A model generated the notes under the pieces. It searched no databases. It was not told the DNA's origin and saw only the letters and a program-made list of their open reading frames with translations. Shown here in pieces: positions 8,943 through 19,741 of a stretch of 64,000 nt of DNA. Position 1 is the stretch's first letter. Each line of letters opens with the position of its first letter. Origin of the DNA: Meinhardsimonia xiamenensis (GTDB lineage: Bacteria > Pseudomonadota > Alphaproteobacteria > Rhodobacterales > Rhodobacteraceae); NCBI RefSeq assembly GCF_900102905.1, contig NZ_FNFV01000006.1:58854-122853 (forward strand), given 5' to 3'. Both the position numbers and the translations under genes were made by a program.

Positions 8943-10157
8943 ATGGACGGAAACTTCGGCGACGCGCTGACCGGCGAGCAGAGGATCCGCAATTTCAACA
9001 TCAACTTTGGCCCGCAACACCCTGCGGCGCATGGTGTTCTGCGGCTGGTGCTGGAGCTTGACGGCGAGGTCGTCGAGCGCGCCGACCCGCACATCGGGCT
9101 GCTGCATCGCGGCACCGAGAAGCTGATGGAGAGCCGCACCTATCTGCAGAACCTGCCCTACCTCGACCGGCTCGACTATGTCGCGCCGATGAACCAGGAG
9201 CATGCCTACTGCCTTGCGATCGAGAAGCTCGTGGGCGTCAGGGTGCCACGCCGGGCCTCGCTGATCCGGGTGCTTTACTCGGAGATCGGGCGGATCCTGA
9301 ATCACCTGCTCAACGTCACCACGCAGGCGATGGACGTGGGCGCGCTCACCCCGCCGTTGTGGGGCTTCGAGGAGCGCGAGAAGCTCATGGTGTTCTACGA
9401 GCGGGCCTGCGGGGCGCGGCTGCATGCGGCCTATTTCCGCCCCGGCGGGGTGCACCAGGACCTGCCGCCGCAGCTTCTCGACGACATCGGCGAATGGGCC
9501 GAGGCGTTCCCGAAGGTGCTCGACGATCTCGAAGGGCTCTTGACGGAGAACCGCATCTTCAAGCAGCGCAACGTCGATATCGCCGTGGTCAGCCCCGAGG
9601 AGGCGCTCGACTGGGGCTTTTCGGGGGTGATGGTGCGCGGCTCGGGGCTGGCGTGGGATCTGCGGCGCGCCCAGCCCTACGAGTGCTACGACGAGTTCGA
9701 CTTCCTCGTTCCGGTCGGCAAGAACGGCGACTGCTATGACCGCTATCTCGTGCGCATGGCCGAGATGCGCGAGTCGACGAAGATCATCCTGCAGGCGCTG
9801 GAGAAGCTGCGCCAGCCCGAGGCGCAGACCGATGTGCTCGCCCGCGGCAAGATCGCGCCACCGAAGCGCGGCGAGATGAAGCGCTCGATGGAGGCGCTCA
9901 TCCATCACTTCAAGCTCTACACCGAGGGCTTCCGTGTGCCGGCGGGCGAGGTCTACGCCGCGGTCGAGGCGCCGAAGGGCGAGTTCGGCGTCTATCTGGT
10001 CGCCGACGGCACCAACAAGCCTTACCGGGTGAAGCTGCGCGCGCCGGGCTTTCTGCATCTGCAGGCGATGGACCACCTCTCCAAGGGGCACATGCTGGCG
10101 GATGTGGCGGCCATCATCGGCACGCTCGATATCGTCTTCGGGGAGATCGACCGCTGA
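8943..10157 (+). CDS. nuoD: NADH-quinone oxidoreductase subunit D
   Basis: NuoD (404 residues) is the 49-kDa-type subunit that forms the quinone-binding cavity with NuoB. The signatures [26 protein letters not shown] and [14 protein letters not shown] are present, and the protein ends in the canonical FGEIDR. The ATG at 8943 is preferred to a GTG at 8901, because [13 protein letters not shown] matches the usual N-terminus of alphaproteobacterial NuoD. Confidence 0.96.
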   Translation: MDGNFGDALTGEQRIRNFNINFGPQHPAAHGVLRLVLELDGEVVERADPHIGLLHRGTEKLMESRTYLQNLPYLDRLDYVAPMNQEHAYCLAIEKLVGVRVPRRASLIRVLYSEIGRILNHLLNVTTQAMDVGALTPPLWGFEEREKLMVFYERACGARLHAAYFRPGGVHQDLPPQLLDDIGEWAEAFPKVLDDLEGLLTENRIFKQRNVDIAVVSPEEALDWGFSGVMVRGSGLAWDLRRAQPYECYDEFDFLVPVGKNGDCYDRYLVRMAEMRESTKIILQALEKLRQPEAQTDVLARGKIAPPKRGEMKRSMEALIHHFKLYTEGFRVPAGEVYAAVEAPKGEFGVYLVADGTNKPYRVKLRAPGFLHLQAMDHLSKGHMLADVAAIIGTLDIVFGEIDR

Positions 10158-10200
10158 TGGCAGGCGCGGCGGCCGGGTGGATTCTGGAAGGGCGCCCCGC

Positions 10201-10485
10201 ATGAGGGCGGCGGCGCGGCTTGGCGTGGCGCTCCTCGTTGCGGGATGCGCCGGGCTGCCCGAGGGGCTGGAGCCGGCGGACCGCGAGGCCTTCGAGGTGG
10301 CGGCCGAGACGCTCGACTGCCGGCTCGTGACCGTCGAGGACTATGACGCGGTGGCCTTTCAGGCCGCGCTGAGCCGCGAGGAGGTTCTGAGGCTCGCCGG
10401 TGCCGCGCTTGGCGCCGGGCGGGCGGAGAGATTGCCCGAGGGGGGCATCCGCATCACCGCGGGGCCCTGCGCCGGGAAGAACTGA
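10201..10485 (+). CDS. small predicted lipoprotein between nuoD and nuoE
   Basis: The 94-residue protein has a short basic N-terminus, a hydrophobic stretch and a lipobox LVAGC with the acylated cysteine near residue 16. The mature part has exactly two further cysteines, one early (LDCRLV) and one near the end (AGPCAG), which could form a periplasmic disulfide. It resembles no family I know. It is one of three such lipoproteins inside this nuo operon. Confidence 0.6.
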   Translation: MRAAARLGVALLVAGCAGLPEGLEPADREAFEVAAETLDCRLVTVEDYDAVAFQAALSREEVLRLAGAALGAGRAERLPEGGIRITAGPCAGKN

Positions 10486-10558
10486 CGAGAAGCGTCGGCG
10501 CGCGAGCCGCCGGCCGTGGCGCGCCGAGTGCGCGCGTTGTGAAGGAAGGGGTTTCTTG

Positions 10559-11698
10559 ATGCTGCGACGCCTGCACCACGAGCAACCGGAAAGCTTCGAA
10601 TTCACGCCCGAGAACCGGGCTTGGGCGGAGGCGCAGATCACCAAGTATCCGCCGGGGCGGCAGGCGTCGGCGATCATCCCTCTCCTGTGGCGCGCGCAGG
10701 AGCAGGAGGGCTGGCTCACCCGCCCGGCGATCGAATACGTCGCCGACCTGCTCGGCATGCCCTACATCCGGGCGCTCGAGGTGGCGACCTTCTACTTCAT
10801 GTTCCAGCTCCAGCCGGTGGGTTCGGTGGCGCATGTGCAGGTCTGCGGCACCACGTCGTGCATGATTTGCGGGGCGGAGGACCTGATCGCCGTCTGCCGC
10901 GAAAAGATCGCGCCCGAGCCGCACCAGCTTTCGGCCGACGGGAAGTTCTCCTGGGAGGAGGTCGAGTGCCTCGGCGCCTGTGCCAACGCGCCGATGGTGC
11001 AGATCGGCAAGGACTATTACGAGGATCTGACGGCCGAGCGCTTTGCCGAAATCCTCGACGAGCTGGCGGCGGGGCGCGTGCCGGTGCCGGGGCCGCAGAA
11101 CGGCCGCTACGCCTCCGAGCCGCTTTCGGGCCTCACGAGCCTCGGCGAATACGAATCGGGTCGCACGAAGTACAACGCTTCGGTGCAGCGGGCCGTCGAT
11201 CTGGGCGACACCATCAAGCGCATCGACGGCAGCGAAGAGCCGCTGCGCACGCCGTGGCTCGAGGGCGGCAGCGGCCGCCCCGAGCGGCCCGCCGCCGCGC
11301 CGGAGGCGCCCGAGCCGCGCCCGGCCTCCGGTCATCCGGTGGACGAGACAGGCGTGGACACGCGCGAAGCGCCGGTTCGCCCGGCCGGGGAGCCCCCGCG
11401 CGCAGAGGGCGAACAGCCCATCGGTCGCCGCCCCGAAGGGCTTGCCGCCCCGCGCGACGGCAAGCCTGACGATCTCAAGAAAATCAAGGGTGTGGGGCCC
11501 AAGCTCGAGCAGCTTCTCAACAGTCTGGGCTTCTATCATTTCGATCAGATCGCCACATGGACCGAGGACGAGATCGCCTGGGTCGACGAACATCTGGAAG
11601 GCTTCAAGGGGCGCGTGAGCCGCGACAAGTGGGTCGAGCAGGCGAAGATCCTGGCATCGGGAGGCGAGACAGAGTTTTCCAGACGCGCTAAGTATTGA
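10559..11698 (+). CDS. nuoE: NADH-quinone oxidoreductase subunit E with C-terminal helix-hairpin-helix domain
   Basis: Residues 1-170 are the normal 24-kDa-type NuoE, with [2Fe-2S] cluster N1a ligands C96, C101, C137 and C141. A Pro/Glu-rich linker (about 215-300) follows, then a domain at about 304-379 whose core ([19 protein letters not shown]) is a helix-hairpin-helix of the type found in predicted flap-endonuclease-like proteins. At 379 residues it is about twice the usual bacterial length; long NuoE proteins are known in Rhodobacter relatives. The ATG at 10559 follows GAAGGAAGGGG. The extra domain is closely repeated in the next gene. Confidence 0.93.
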   Translation: MLRRLHHEQPESFEFTPENRAWAEAQITKYPPGRQASAIIPLLWRAQEQEGWLTRPAIEYVADLLGMPYIRALEVATFYFMFQLQPVGSVAHVQVCGTTSCMICGAEDLIAVCREKIAPEPHQLSADGKFSWEEVECLGACANAPMVQIGKDYYEDLTAERFAEILDELAAGRVPVPGPQNGRYASEPLSGLTSLGEYESGRTKYNASVQRAVDLGDTIKRIDGSEEPLRTPWLEGGSGRPERPAAAPEAPEPRPASGHPVDETGVDTREAPVRPAGEPPRAEGEQPIGRRPEGLAAPRDGKPDDLKKIKGVGPKLEQLLNSLGFYHFDQIATWTEDEIAWVDEHLEGFKGRVSRDKWVEQAKILASGGETEFSRRAKY

Positions 11699-11736
11699 GG
11701 GACCGAAAAGACCAGAACGCGACATGGGGGGTTGAA

Positions 11737-12489
11737 ATGACCACGCGCAACGAACGGTCCCTTAATGCGGTGCTGCTGCCGGCCGGGCTGGCCGGCCTCA
11801 TCGTACTCGTCATCCTGTGGCTGATCTTCGGCGCCGGTTTCTGGGGCGCCTTGCTGTGGGGCGTCATTGTTGCCGTGGCCGTGGCGCTGGTGCTTCTCTA
11901 CCGGAGGGGCGAGCCGCGATCAGGCGGTCAGGAAGCCGCGGCGCCGTCATCGGCTGAACGCGCGGCGGCGCCAGCGGCAGAACCTTCGCAAGCCGCGCCC
12001 GGAGCCGCGCCCGCGGAAAAGCCCGCGCCGCCAGCGCCTGCCTCGCAGGCGACGGCTGCAACGCCCGCTTCGGCAGACGCGCCGAAGGCGGCGCCTCCAT
12101 CGCCTGCGCCCGAGCCGACGTCGGCGCCGCCTGCGCCCGCGCGCGAGCCCACGTCGGCGGCGCCCGCACCCGCTGCCGAGGACAAGGCAGCGCCCCCCGC
12201 GCCGGCAAAGCCCGCCTTCCTCTCGGCCCCGCGCGAGGGTGGGCCGGATGACCTGAAATTGATCAAGGGGATCGGGCCCAAGCTCGAGAAGATGCTCAAC
12301 GAGATGGGCGTCTATCACTTCGATCAGATTGCCGCCTGGACCGAAGCCGAGGTGGCGTGGGTTGACGAGAACCTCCCCGGCTTCAAGGGGCGTGTGAGCC
12401 GTGACAACTGGGTGGAGCAGGCAAAGATCCTGGCAGAGGGCGGCACCACCGAGTTTGCGGCCCGCGTAAAGAAGGGGGATGTCCATTGA
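11737..12489 (+). CDS. membrane-anchored helix-hairpin-helix protein in the nuo operon
   Basis: The 250-residue protein has two N-terminal membrane helices (about 10-30 and 34-51), a long Ala/Pro-rich low-complexity linker (about 60-165) and a C-terminal HhH domain (171-245). That domain is nearly identical to the tail of NuoE in the preceding gene: both share WVDE and FKGRVSRD and end in WVEQAKILA followed by GG and TEF. The match indicates duplication within the operon. The ATG at 11737 has only a weak upstream purine run. Its function is unknown; tethering of DNA or of the NADH module to the membrane are both speculative. Confidence 0.75.
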   Translation: MTTRNERSLNAVLLPAGLAGLIVLVILWLIFGAGFWGALLWGVIVAVAVALVLLYRRGEPRSGGQEAAAPSSAERAAAPAAEPSQAAPGAAPAEKPAPPAPASQATAATPASADAPKAAPPSPAPEPTSAPPAPAREPTSAAPAPAAEDKAAPPAPAKPAFLSAPREGGPDDLKLIKGIGPKLEKMLNEMGVYHFDQIAAWTEAEVAWVDENLPGFKGRVSRDNWVEQAKILAEGGTTEFAARVKKGDVH

Positions 12490-12518
12490 AGCGGTTGACG
12501 CGCGGGGAAAACGGGTGA

Positions 12519-12746
12519 ATGAGCGGCGGGTCGGACAGGGAGCGCTCGCTCGCGCGACAGGGGCGGCTGGTGGCGGCGGTAATCGCCGTCACGGCGGTGC
12601 TTTGGCTCGCGGCGCAGTGGCTCGGGGGCAAGCTTGGACTGCCGCCGCGCTACGCGTTCCTGTTCGACTTCGCCGCGCTGGCGGCGTTTCTCTGGGCGCT
12701 GATCGTGGGCTGGCGGCTGTGGCGCCAGAGCCGGGACGACAAGTGA
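12519..12746 (+). CDS. DUF5337-type small membrane protein
   Basis: The 75-residue protein has two membrane helices (about 17-35 and 45-66). It starts with a charged segment ([15 protein letters not shown]) and ends with basic residues. It resembles the DUF5337 family found in Rhodobacteraceae nuo operons. It lies 29 bases after the HhH gene and 10 bases before nuoF. No activity is known. Confidence 0.7.
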   Translation: MSGGSDRERSLARQGRLVAAVIAVTAVLWLAAQWLGGKLGLPPRYAFLFDFAALAAFLWALIVGWRLWRQSRDDK

Positions 12747-12756
12747 AGGAAGGCCG

Positions 12757-14052
<1,296 letters not shown>

Positions 14053-14057
14053 GCGGC

Positions 14058-14411
14058 ATGACGGGGCGCGGGGTGATCCTGGGAATTTGCGCACTTCTGG
14101 CGCTTTCGGCCTGCGGCCGGCTGTTTGGCCAGGGCGAGGGGACGGGCGAGGCCAGCTTCGGGGGCTTGAAGTTCGATGCCAAGCTGACCGCCTCGGCCGA
14201 TGACCGGCGCGCCTTCACCGTGGTGGTGCGCGAGGCGGCACGCAACATCGAGGCGGCGCAGGAGGCGGGCCGCTACGAGGCGGTGGCCTATTGCCTCTAC
14301 AATTTCGGCGCCTCCGACATGGAATGGACGGCGGGCCCCGATCTTCCGGCCGATCAGATCGTGCTGGAGGATGGGGCATTGACGATGAGCGGGCGCTGCA
14401 CCGCCCGCTAG
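14058..14411 (+). CDS. small predicted lipoprotein between nuoF and nuoG
   Basis: The 117-residue protein has a signal sequence ending in the lipobox LSAC, with the acylated cysteine near residue 19. The mature part contains two more cysteines, VAYCLYNF and the C-terminal SGRC. No family is recognised. It shares size class, lipobox and paired cysteines, but no obvious sequence identity, with the lipoproteins at 10201-10485 and 16512-16946. Confidence 0.6.
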   Translation: MTGRGVILGICALLALSACGRLFGQGEGTGEASFGGLKFDAKLTASADDRRAFTVVVREAARNIEAAQEAGRYEAVAYCLYNFGASDMEWTAGPDLPADQIVLEDGALTMSGRCTAR

Positions 14412-14479
14412 GGCCGGGGCGCGCGCGCAGTTGCAGGGAATGACCGGCCGCGTCGCGGCAGGGATGACGGGATGAAGCC

Positions 14480-16507
14480 ATGAGCGAGACGCGCAAGATC
14501 ATCATCGACGGCCGCGAGATCGAGGTCGATCCGGCAATGACGCTGATCCAGGCCTGCGAGCAGGCGGGCATCGAGATTCCGCGCTTCTGCTATCACGAGC
14601 GGCTGTCGATCGCCGGCAACTGCCGGATGTGCCTCGTGGAAATCGTCGGCGGCCCGCCCAAGCCCGCGGCCTCCTGTGCGATGCAGGTGCGCGATCTGCG
14701 CCCCGGCCCCGAGGGCCAGCCGCCCGAGGTGCGCACCAATTCGCCGATGGTGAAGAAGGCGCGCGAGGGGGTGATGGAGTTTCTCCTGATCAACCACCCG
14801 CTCGACTGCCCGATCTGCGATCAGGGCGGCGAGTGCGACCTTCAGGATCAGGCGATGGCCTATGGCGTGGATTTCTCGCGCTACCGCGAGCCCAAGCGGG
14901 CGGTGGATGATCTCGACCTCGGGCCCTTGGTCGAGACGCACATGACGCGCTGCATCTCCTGCACCCGCTGCGTGCGTTTCACCACGGAAGTGGCCGGCGT
15001 CTACGACATGGGTCAGACCGGCCGCGGCGAGGATGCCGAGATCACCACCTATCTCGGCAAGACCATCGATTCGAACCTGCAGGGCAACATCATCGACCTC
15101 TGCCCGGTGGGCGCGCTGGTCTCGAAACCTTACGCCTTCACCGCCCGGCCCTGGGAGCTGACCAAGACCGAGACCATCGACGTGATGGATGCGCTGGGGT
15201 CGAACATCCGCGTCGATGTGAAGGGCCGGCAGGTGATGCGCATCCTGCCGCGCAACCACGACGGGGTGAACGAGGAGTGGATTTCCGACAAGACCCGTTT
15301 CGTCTGGGACGGGCTGCGCCGCCAGCGGCTCGACCGCCCCTACATCCGCGAGAACGGGCGGCTCAGGCCCGCCGACTGGGACGAGGCGCTCGAGGCTGCG
15401 GCGCGCGCGCTCAAGGGCGCGAAGAAGGTTGCGGGGCTCGTCGGCGATCTCGCGCCCGTGGAGGCGGCCTATGCGCTGCGGGAGCTCGTGCACGGTCTCG
15501 GCGGCGTGGTGGAATGCCGGGTGGACGGCGCCAAGCTGCCGGCGGGGAACCGTTCGGGCTATGTCGGCACGGCGCGGATCGAGGAGATCGACAGCGCCGA
15601 GATGATCCTGCTGGTCGGCACCAACCCGCGCGACGAGGCGCCGGTGCTGAATGCGCGCATCCGCAAGGCCTGGCTCGCCGGGGCCGAGGTGGCGGTGATC
15701 GGGCCGAAGGTCGATCTCACCTACGACTATCACCACATGGGCACGGGCCGCGCGGCGCTGACCGAGGCCGCGGCACGGGGCGTGCCGGGCGCAGCGAAGG
15801 AGAAGCGCTCCATCGTCATCGTGGGGCAGGGGGCGCTGATGGGCCCAGACGGCGAGGCGGTGCTCGGTCAGGCGATGAAGCTCGCCGAAGTGTCCGGCTC
15901 GAAGCTTCTCATTCTCCACACCGCCGCCGCGCGTGTGGGCGCGATGGATGCGGGCTGCGTCACCGAGGGCGGCATCGACGCCGCGCTCGACCGTGCCGAT
16001 GTGATCTATGCGCTTGGGGTTGACGAAATCGAGCTGCCCGAGGGCGCCTTCGTCATCTATCAGGGCAGCCATGGGGATCGGGGGGCGCATCGTGCCGACG
16101 TGATCCTGCCCGGCGCGGCATGGACGGAGGAGCCGGGGCTCTTCGTCAACACCGAGGGGCGCCCGCAGATGGCGGTGCGCGCCAATTTCCCGCCGGGCGA
16201 GGCCAAGGAGAACTGGGCCATCATCCGCGCGCTCTCCGGCACGCTTGGCCATGCGCTGCCGTTCAACGCGCTGCCCGAGCTGCGCGCGCGGCTGTGGGAG
16301 GAGGTGCCGCATCTGCGCGAGATCGACCGGGTGCCGGAGAACGTGTGGCAGCCGTTGCCGGCCGTGCGCCCCGGCGAGGGCGATTTCCCGCTCCCGATCG
16401 CGGATTTCTATCTGACGAACCCCATCGCTCGTGCCTCCACCGTGATGGCCGAACTTTCGGCGCGGGCGCGGGCGCGCACGCAGGCCGGGGCGATGGCCGC
16501 CGAATAG
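14480..16507 (+). CDS. nuoG: NADH-quinone oxidoreductase subunit G
   Basis: NuoG (675 residues) is the large iron-sulfur subunit of the NADH-oxidising arm. The N-terminal ferredoxin domain holds N1b (C37, C48, C51, C66). H106, C110, C113 and C119 bind N5, and C158, C161, C164 and C208 bind N4. The rest is a molybdopterin-oxidoreductase-like domain without cofactor function. The extra N7 cysteine set of E. coli NuoG is not seen. The ATG at 14480 gives the expected N-terminus. Confidence 0.96.
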   Translation: MSETRKIIIDGREIEVDPAMTLIQACEQAGIEIPRFCYHERLSIAGNCRMCLVEIVGGPPKPAASCAMQVRDLRPGPEGQPPEVRTNSPMVKKAREGVMEFLLINHPLDCPICDQGGECDLQDQAMAYGVDFSRYREPKRAVDDLDLGPLVETHMTRCISCTRCVRFTTEVAGVYDMGQTGRGEDAEITTYLGKTIDSNLQGNIIDLCPVGALVSKPYAFTARPWELTKTETIDVMDALGSNIRVDVKGRQVMRILPRNHDGVNEEWISDKTRFVWDGLRRQRLDRPYIRENGRLRPADWDEALEAAARALKGAKKVAGLVGDLAPVEAAYALRELVHGLGGVVECRVDGAKLPAGNRSGYVGTARIEEIDSAEMILLVGTNPRDEAPVLNARIRKAWLAGAEVAVIGPKVDLTYDYHHMGTGRAALTEAAARGVPGAAKEKRSIVIVGQGALMGPDGEAVLGQAMKLAEVSGSKLLILHTAAARVGAMDAGCVTEGGIDAALDRADVIYALGVDEIELPEGAFVIYQGSHGDRGAHRADVILPGAAWTEEPGLFVNTEGRPQMAVRANFPPGEAKENWAIIRALSGTLGHALPFNALPELRARLWEEVPHLREIDRVPENVWQPLPAVRPGEGDFPLPIADFYLTNPIARASTVMAELSARARARTQAGAMAAE

Positions 16508-16511
16508 GACG

Positions 16512-16946
16512 ATGCCGAGGGTTCGTCCCATAACGGCACGCGCCGCGGCCGCTGCCGGACTTGCCGGGCTGTGCGCCGGTTGCGTCGCGGGTGCGGGCGG
16601 GCCTTCGGGAGGTGCCGCGATGGCTGGGGCCGCGCAGGATGTGGAATATCTCGGTCTCGAGACGCGGCTTCTCGATGACGACATCGTCAAGTTCGAGGCC
16701 CGCGTGCGCGGTCAAGAGGGGCGAGCCGCTGCCATCGCCTACAGCGAATGCGCGGCGGCGCAGTATGCGCTGATCCGTGGCTACGGCTTTGCGCGGCATT
16801 TGCGGACGAATGTCCACGAAGAGGCTGGAATCTGGCGGGCAGATGCGGTTTACACCGTCTCGCCGGCGCTGCCCGAAGGGCTTCGGACGATTGACGCCGA
16901 GGTCGTGGTGGCCAACTGCAAGGACAACGGCATTCCGACTGTGTGA
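16512..16946 (+). CDS. small predicted lipoprotein between nuoG and nuoH
   Basis: The 144-residue protein has an Ala-rich signal sequence and the lipobox LCAGC, with the lipid cysteine near residue 24. The mature part has two cysteines, YSECAAAQ and VVANCKDN. The sequence looks beta-rich (alternating hydrophobics in DIVKFEARV and AEVVVAN). The gene starts 4 bases after nuoG and ends 6 bases before nuoH, so it is an integral part of the transcript. Function unknown. Confidence 0.65.
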   Translation: MPRVRPITARAAAAAGLAGLCAGCVAGAGGPSGGAAMAGAAQDVEYLGLETRLLDDDIVKFEARVRGQEGRAAAIAYSECAAAQYALIRGYGFARHLRTNVHEEAGIWRADAVYTVSPALPEGLRTIDAEVVVANCKDNGIPTV

Positions 16947-16952
16947 GGGGAC

Positions 16953-17993
16953 ATGGCCGATTTTCTGAACACGAACGCCGGAATCGCGCTCACGATCGTG
17001 GCGCAGGGGCTGCTGATCATCTCCTTCGTGATGATCTCGCTCCTGTTTCTGGTCTACGGCGACCGCAAGGTCTGGGCGGCGGTGCAGATGCGCCGTGGGC
17101 CCAATGTGGTGGGCGCCTGGGGGCTTCTGCAGTCGGTCGCCGATGCGCTGAAGTATGTGGTGAAGGAAATCGTCATTCCCGCCGGTGCCGACCGGCCGGT
17201 ATTCCTGCTCGCGCCGATGATCTCCTTCGTGCTGGCGATTCTGGCCTGGGCGGTGATTCCCTTCTCCGAAGGCTGGGTGCTGGCCGATCTCAACGTGGCC
17301 ATCCTCTTCGTCTTCGCCGTCTCCTCGCTCGAGGTCTACGGCGTGATCATGGGCGGCTGGGCGTCGAACTCGAAATACCCCTTCCTCGGCTCGCTCAGAT
17401 CGGCGGCGCAGATGATCTCCTACGAGGTGTCGCTGGGGCTCATCATCATCGGCATCATCATCTCGACGGGTTCGATGAACTTCACCGACATCGTGCATGC
17501 CCAGGACGGGGCCTACGGGCTTTTCTCCTGGTACTGGCTGCCGCACCTGCCGATGGTGGCGCTGTTCTTCATTTCGGCGCTCGCCGAGACGAACCGGCCG
17601 CCGTTCGACCTGCCCGAGGCGGAATCGGAGCTCGTCGCGGGCTATCAGGTGGAATACTCCTCCACGCCCTTCCTTCTGTTCATGGCCGGCGAGTACATCG
17701 CCATCTTCCTGATGTGCGCGCTCATCTCGCTTCTGTTCTTCGGCGGTTGGCTCTCGCCCATTCCGGGCCTGCCCGATGGGGCGCTCTGGATGGTGGCGAA
17801 GATGGCCTTCTTCTTCTTCCTCTTCGCGATGATGAAGGCGATCACCCCGCGCTACCGCTACGACCAGCTCATGCGGCTGGGCTGGAAGGTGTTCCTGCCG
17901 ATGTCGCTCGGTTGGGTGGTGATCGTGTCCTTCCTCGCGAAATATGAGCTTCTCGGCGGCGCCTGGGCGCGCTGGGACATGCTGGGGGGCTGA
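16953..17993 (+). CDS. nuoH: NADH-quinone oxidoreductase subunit H
   Basis: NuoH (346 residues, about eight membrane helices) is the membrane subunit that forms the entry to the quinone chamber and links the arms. The signatures [16 protein letters not shown] and [20 protein letters not shown] are intact, including the conserved acidic residues. A 219-base gap with a palindromic repeat separates it from nuoI. Confidence 0.97.
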   Translation: MADFLNTNAGIALTIVAQGLLIISFVMISLLFLVYGDRKVWAAVQMRRGPNVVGAWGLLQSVADALKYVVKEIVIPAGADRPVFLLAPMISFVLAILAWAVIPFSEGWVLADLNVAILFVFAVSSLEVYGVIMGGWASNSKYPFLGSLRSAAQMISYEVSLGLIIIGIIISTGSMNFTDIVHAQDGAYGLFSWYWLPHLPMVALFFISALAETNRPPFDLPEAESELVAGYQVEYSSTPFLLFMAGEYIAIFLMCALISLLFFGGWLSPIPGLPDGALWMVAKMAFFFFLFAMMKAITPRYRYDQLMRLGWKVFLPMSLGWVVIVSFLAKYELLGGAWARWDMLGG

Positions 17994-18066
17994 GATGGAT
18001 GGCGTGAGGCGCATTCGGGGCCGCACGGGTCAGCCCGCTGCCAGCCTGCTTGATGGGTGCGAAGGG

Positions 18067-18152
18067 CGGCGCCCGGCCCGGGGTGGGCGCTGGAAGCGCC
18101 CGCCCATGGGGGCGGGGCGGGCGCTGCCCGGCCTGACGGTCGGGCGGATGGC
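18067..18152 (+). repeat. nested palindromic intergenic repeat, copy 1 (nuoH-nuoI gap)
   Basis: This 86-base GC-rich element has internal inverted repeats (GCGCCCGCCC with GGGCGGGGCGGGCGC, and two CCCGG arms around TGACG). It aligns along its length, with small gaps, with the element at 49379-49461. It lies between two subunit genes of one operon, so it is transcribed and could fold into a branched RNA. It may modulate decay or partial termination between nuoH and nuoI. No credible gene is present in this gap. Confidence 0.6.
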
Positions 18153-18212
18153 CGTTCGTTGTGCGTCGGCTGTTGTCGATGAAGGTGGCGTTTTGCGAAA
18201 GGGAGCGTGCCG

Positions 18213-18707
18213 ATGACCCAGATCGACTGGACCCGCGCCACGAAATACTTCCTGCTGTGGGATTTCCTGAAGGGCTTCGGGCTGGGGATGAAGTATTTCT
18301 TCGCGCCCAAGGCCACGGTGAACTACCCGCACGAGAAGGGCCCGCTTTCGCCCCGCTTCCGCGGCGAGCATGCGCTGCGCCGCTATCCCAACGGCGAGGA
18401 GCGCTGCATCGCCTGCAAGCTATGCGAGGCGATCTGCCCTGCCCAGGCCATCACCATCGACGCCGAGCCGCGAGAGGATGGCTCGCGCCGCACCACGCGC
18501 TACGACATCGACATGACCAAGTGCATCTACTGCGGCTTCTGTCAGGAGGCCTGCCCGGTGGATGCGATCGTCGAGGGGCCGAACTTCGAGTTTGCCACCG
18601 AAACCCGCGAGGAGCTCTTCTACAACAAGGAGAAGCTTCTGGAGAACGGCGAGATGTGGGAGGCGGAGATCGCCCGCAACATCGAGCTCGATGCTCCCTA
18701 TCGCTGA
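18213..18707 (+). CDS. nuoI: NADH-quinone oxidoreductase subunit I
   Basis: NuoI (164 residues) is the ferredoxin-like subunit with two [4Fe-4S] clusters, N6a and N6b. Ligands are C65, C68, C71 and C75 (CIACKLC) and C104, C107, C110 and C114 (CIYCGFC). The ATG at 18213 sits 7 bases from AAAGGGAG and is preferred over a GTG at 18207, which would touch that ribosome-binding site. Confidence 0.96.
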   Translation: MTQIDWTRATKYFLLWDFLKGFGLGMKYFFAPKATVNYPHEKGPLSPRFRGEHALRRYPNGEERCIACKLCEAICPAQAITIDAEPREDGSRRTTRYDIDMTKCIYCGFCQEACPVDAIVEGPNFEFATETREELFYNKEKLLENGEMWEAEIARNIELDAPYR

Positions 18708-18731
18708 GCGCCGAGGGACGAGGAAGAGACC

Positions 18732-19346
18732 ATGAGCGTCGCCGATTTCACCTTCTACCTCTTCGCCTTCGCCACCGTCGCGGGCGGGCTTTTCACCGTC
18801 ATCTCGCGCAACCCCGTGCATTCGGTGCTGTGGCTCATCCTCGCCTTCATCTCCTCGGCGGGGCTGTTCGTGCTGCTCGGTGCCGAGTTCGTGGCGATGC
18901 TCCTGATGATCGTCTATGTGGGCGCGGTCGCGGTGCTCTTCCTCTTCGTGGTGATGATGCTTGACGTCGATTTCGCCGAGCTGAAGGCGGAGATGGCGCG
19001 CTACATGCCGCTGGCGCTGTTGATCGGCGTGGTGCTCCTGATGGAGCTCGGCATGGCCGTGGGCCACTGGGCCTTTGCGCCCGATGCGCCCGCGCTCATC
19101 GCCGCGCCCGCGCCCGATCCGGCCGAGCTGCACAACACCGCCGCGCTTGGGCGGCTCATCTATGACGACTACATCCTCTTGTTCCAGCTTGCCGGGCTGA
19201 TCCTTCTGGTGGCGATGATCGGGGCGATCCTGCTCACCCTGCGCCACCGCAAGGATGTGAAGCGGCAGGACGTGCTGGCGCAGATGTATCGCGACCCGGC
19301 CAAGACGCTGGAACTGAAGGACATCAGGCCGGGACAGGGGCTTTGA
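18732..19346 (+). CDS. nuoJ: NADH-quinone oxidoreductase subunit J
   Basis: NuoJ (204 residues, five membrane helices) is a hydrophobic core subunit of complex I. The third-helix region [20 protein letters not shown], site of the pi-bulge that gates proton transfer in solved structures, is conserved. It follows nuoI by 24 bases. Confidence 0.95.
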   Translation: MSVADFTFYLFAFATVAGGLFTVISRNPVHSVLWLILAFISSAGLFVLLGAEFVAMLLMIVYVGAVAVLFLFVVMMLDVDFAELKAEMARYMPLALLIGVVLLMELGMAVGHWAFAPDAPALIAAPAPDPAELHNTAALGRLIYDDYILLFQLAGLILLVAMIGAILLTLRHRKDVKRQDVLAQMYRDPAKTLELKDIRPGQGL

Positions 19347-19429
19347 GCTGAAGCCTTGGGCCGAGGCCCGCAGCGCCGCGGCAGAACGGCGCGACGAGGA
19401 CGGAACTTGAACGGATACGGAGGGACCGG

Positions 19430-19735
19430 ATGATCGGGCTCGAGCATTACCTGACGGTGGCCGCGACGCTGTTCGTGATTGGCGTCTTCGGCATCTTCGT
19501 CAATCGCAAGAACGTCATCATCGTTCTGATGTCGATCGAGCTGATCCTTCTGGCCGTCAACATCAACCTCGTCGCCTTCTCCGCCTTCCTCGGCGATCTT
19601 GTGGGCCAGATCTTCACCCTTTTCGTGCTCACCGTGGCGGCGGGCGAGGCGGCCATCGGGCTTGCCATTCTCGTCTGCTTCTTCCGCAACCGCGGCACCA
19701 TCGACGTCGAAGACGTCAACGTGATGAAAGGCTGA
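19430..19735 (+). CDS. nuoK: NADH-quinone oxidoreductase subunit K
   Basis: NuoK (101 residues, three helices) is homologous to MrpC of antiporters. The conserved membrane glutamates lie in [11 protein letters not shown] and [17 protein letters not shown] ribosome-binding site precedes the ATG. It follows nuoJ by 83 bases, which hold nothing recognisable. Confidence 0.96.
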   Translation: MIGLEHYLTVAATLFVIGVFGIFVNRKNVIIVLMSIELILLAVNINLVAFSAFLGDLVGQIFTLFVLTVAAGEAAIGLAILVCFFRNRGTIDVEDVNVMKG

Positions 19736-19741
19736 TCCGGC

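Noticed and set aside
11930..12230. Pro/Ala repeat tract in the HhH protein as a possible minisatellite
   Set aside because: Units are irregular and explained by a low-complexity protein linker; there is no clean DNA repeat period.
17995..18216. 73-codon frame in the nuoH-nuoI gap
   Set aside because: Most of it is the palindromic repeat, its composition is Arg/Gly/Pro-rich, and it runs into the nuoI start. No ribosome-binding site is visible.
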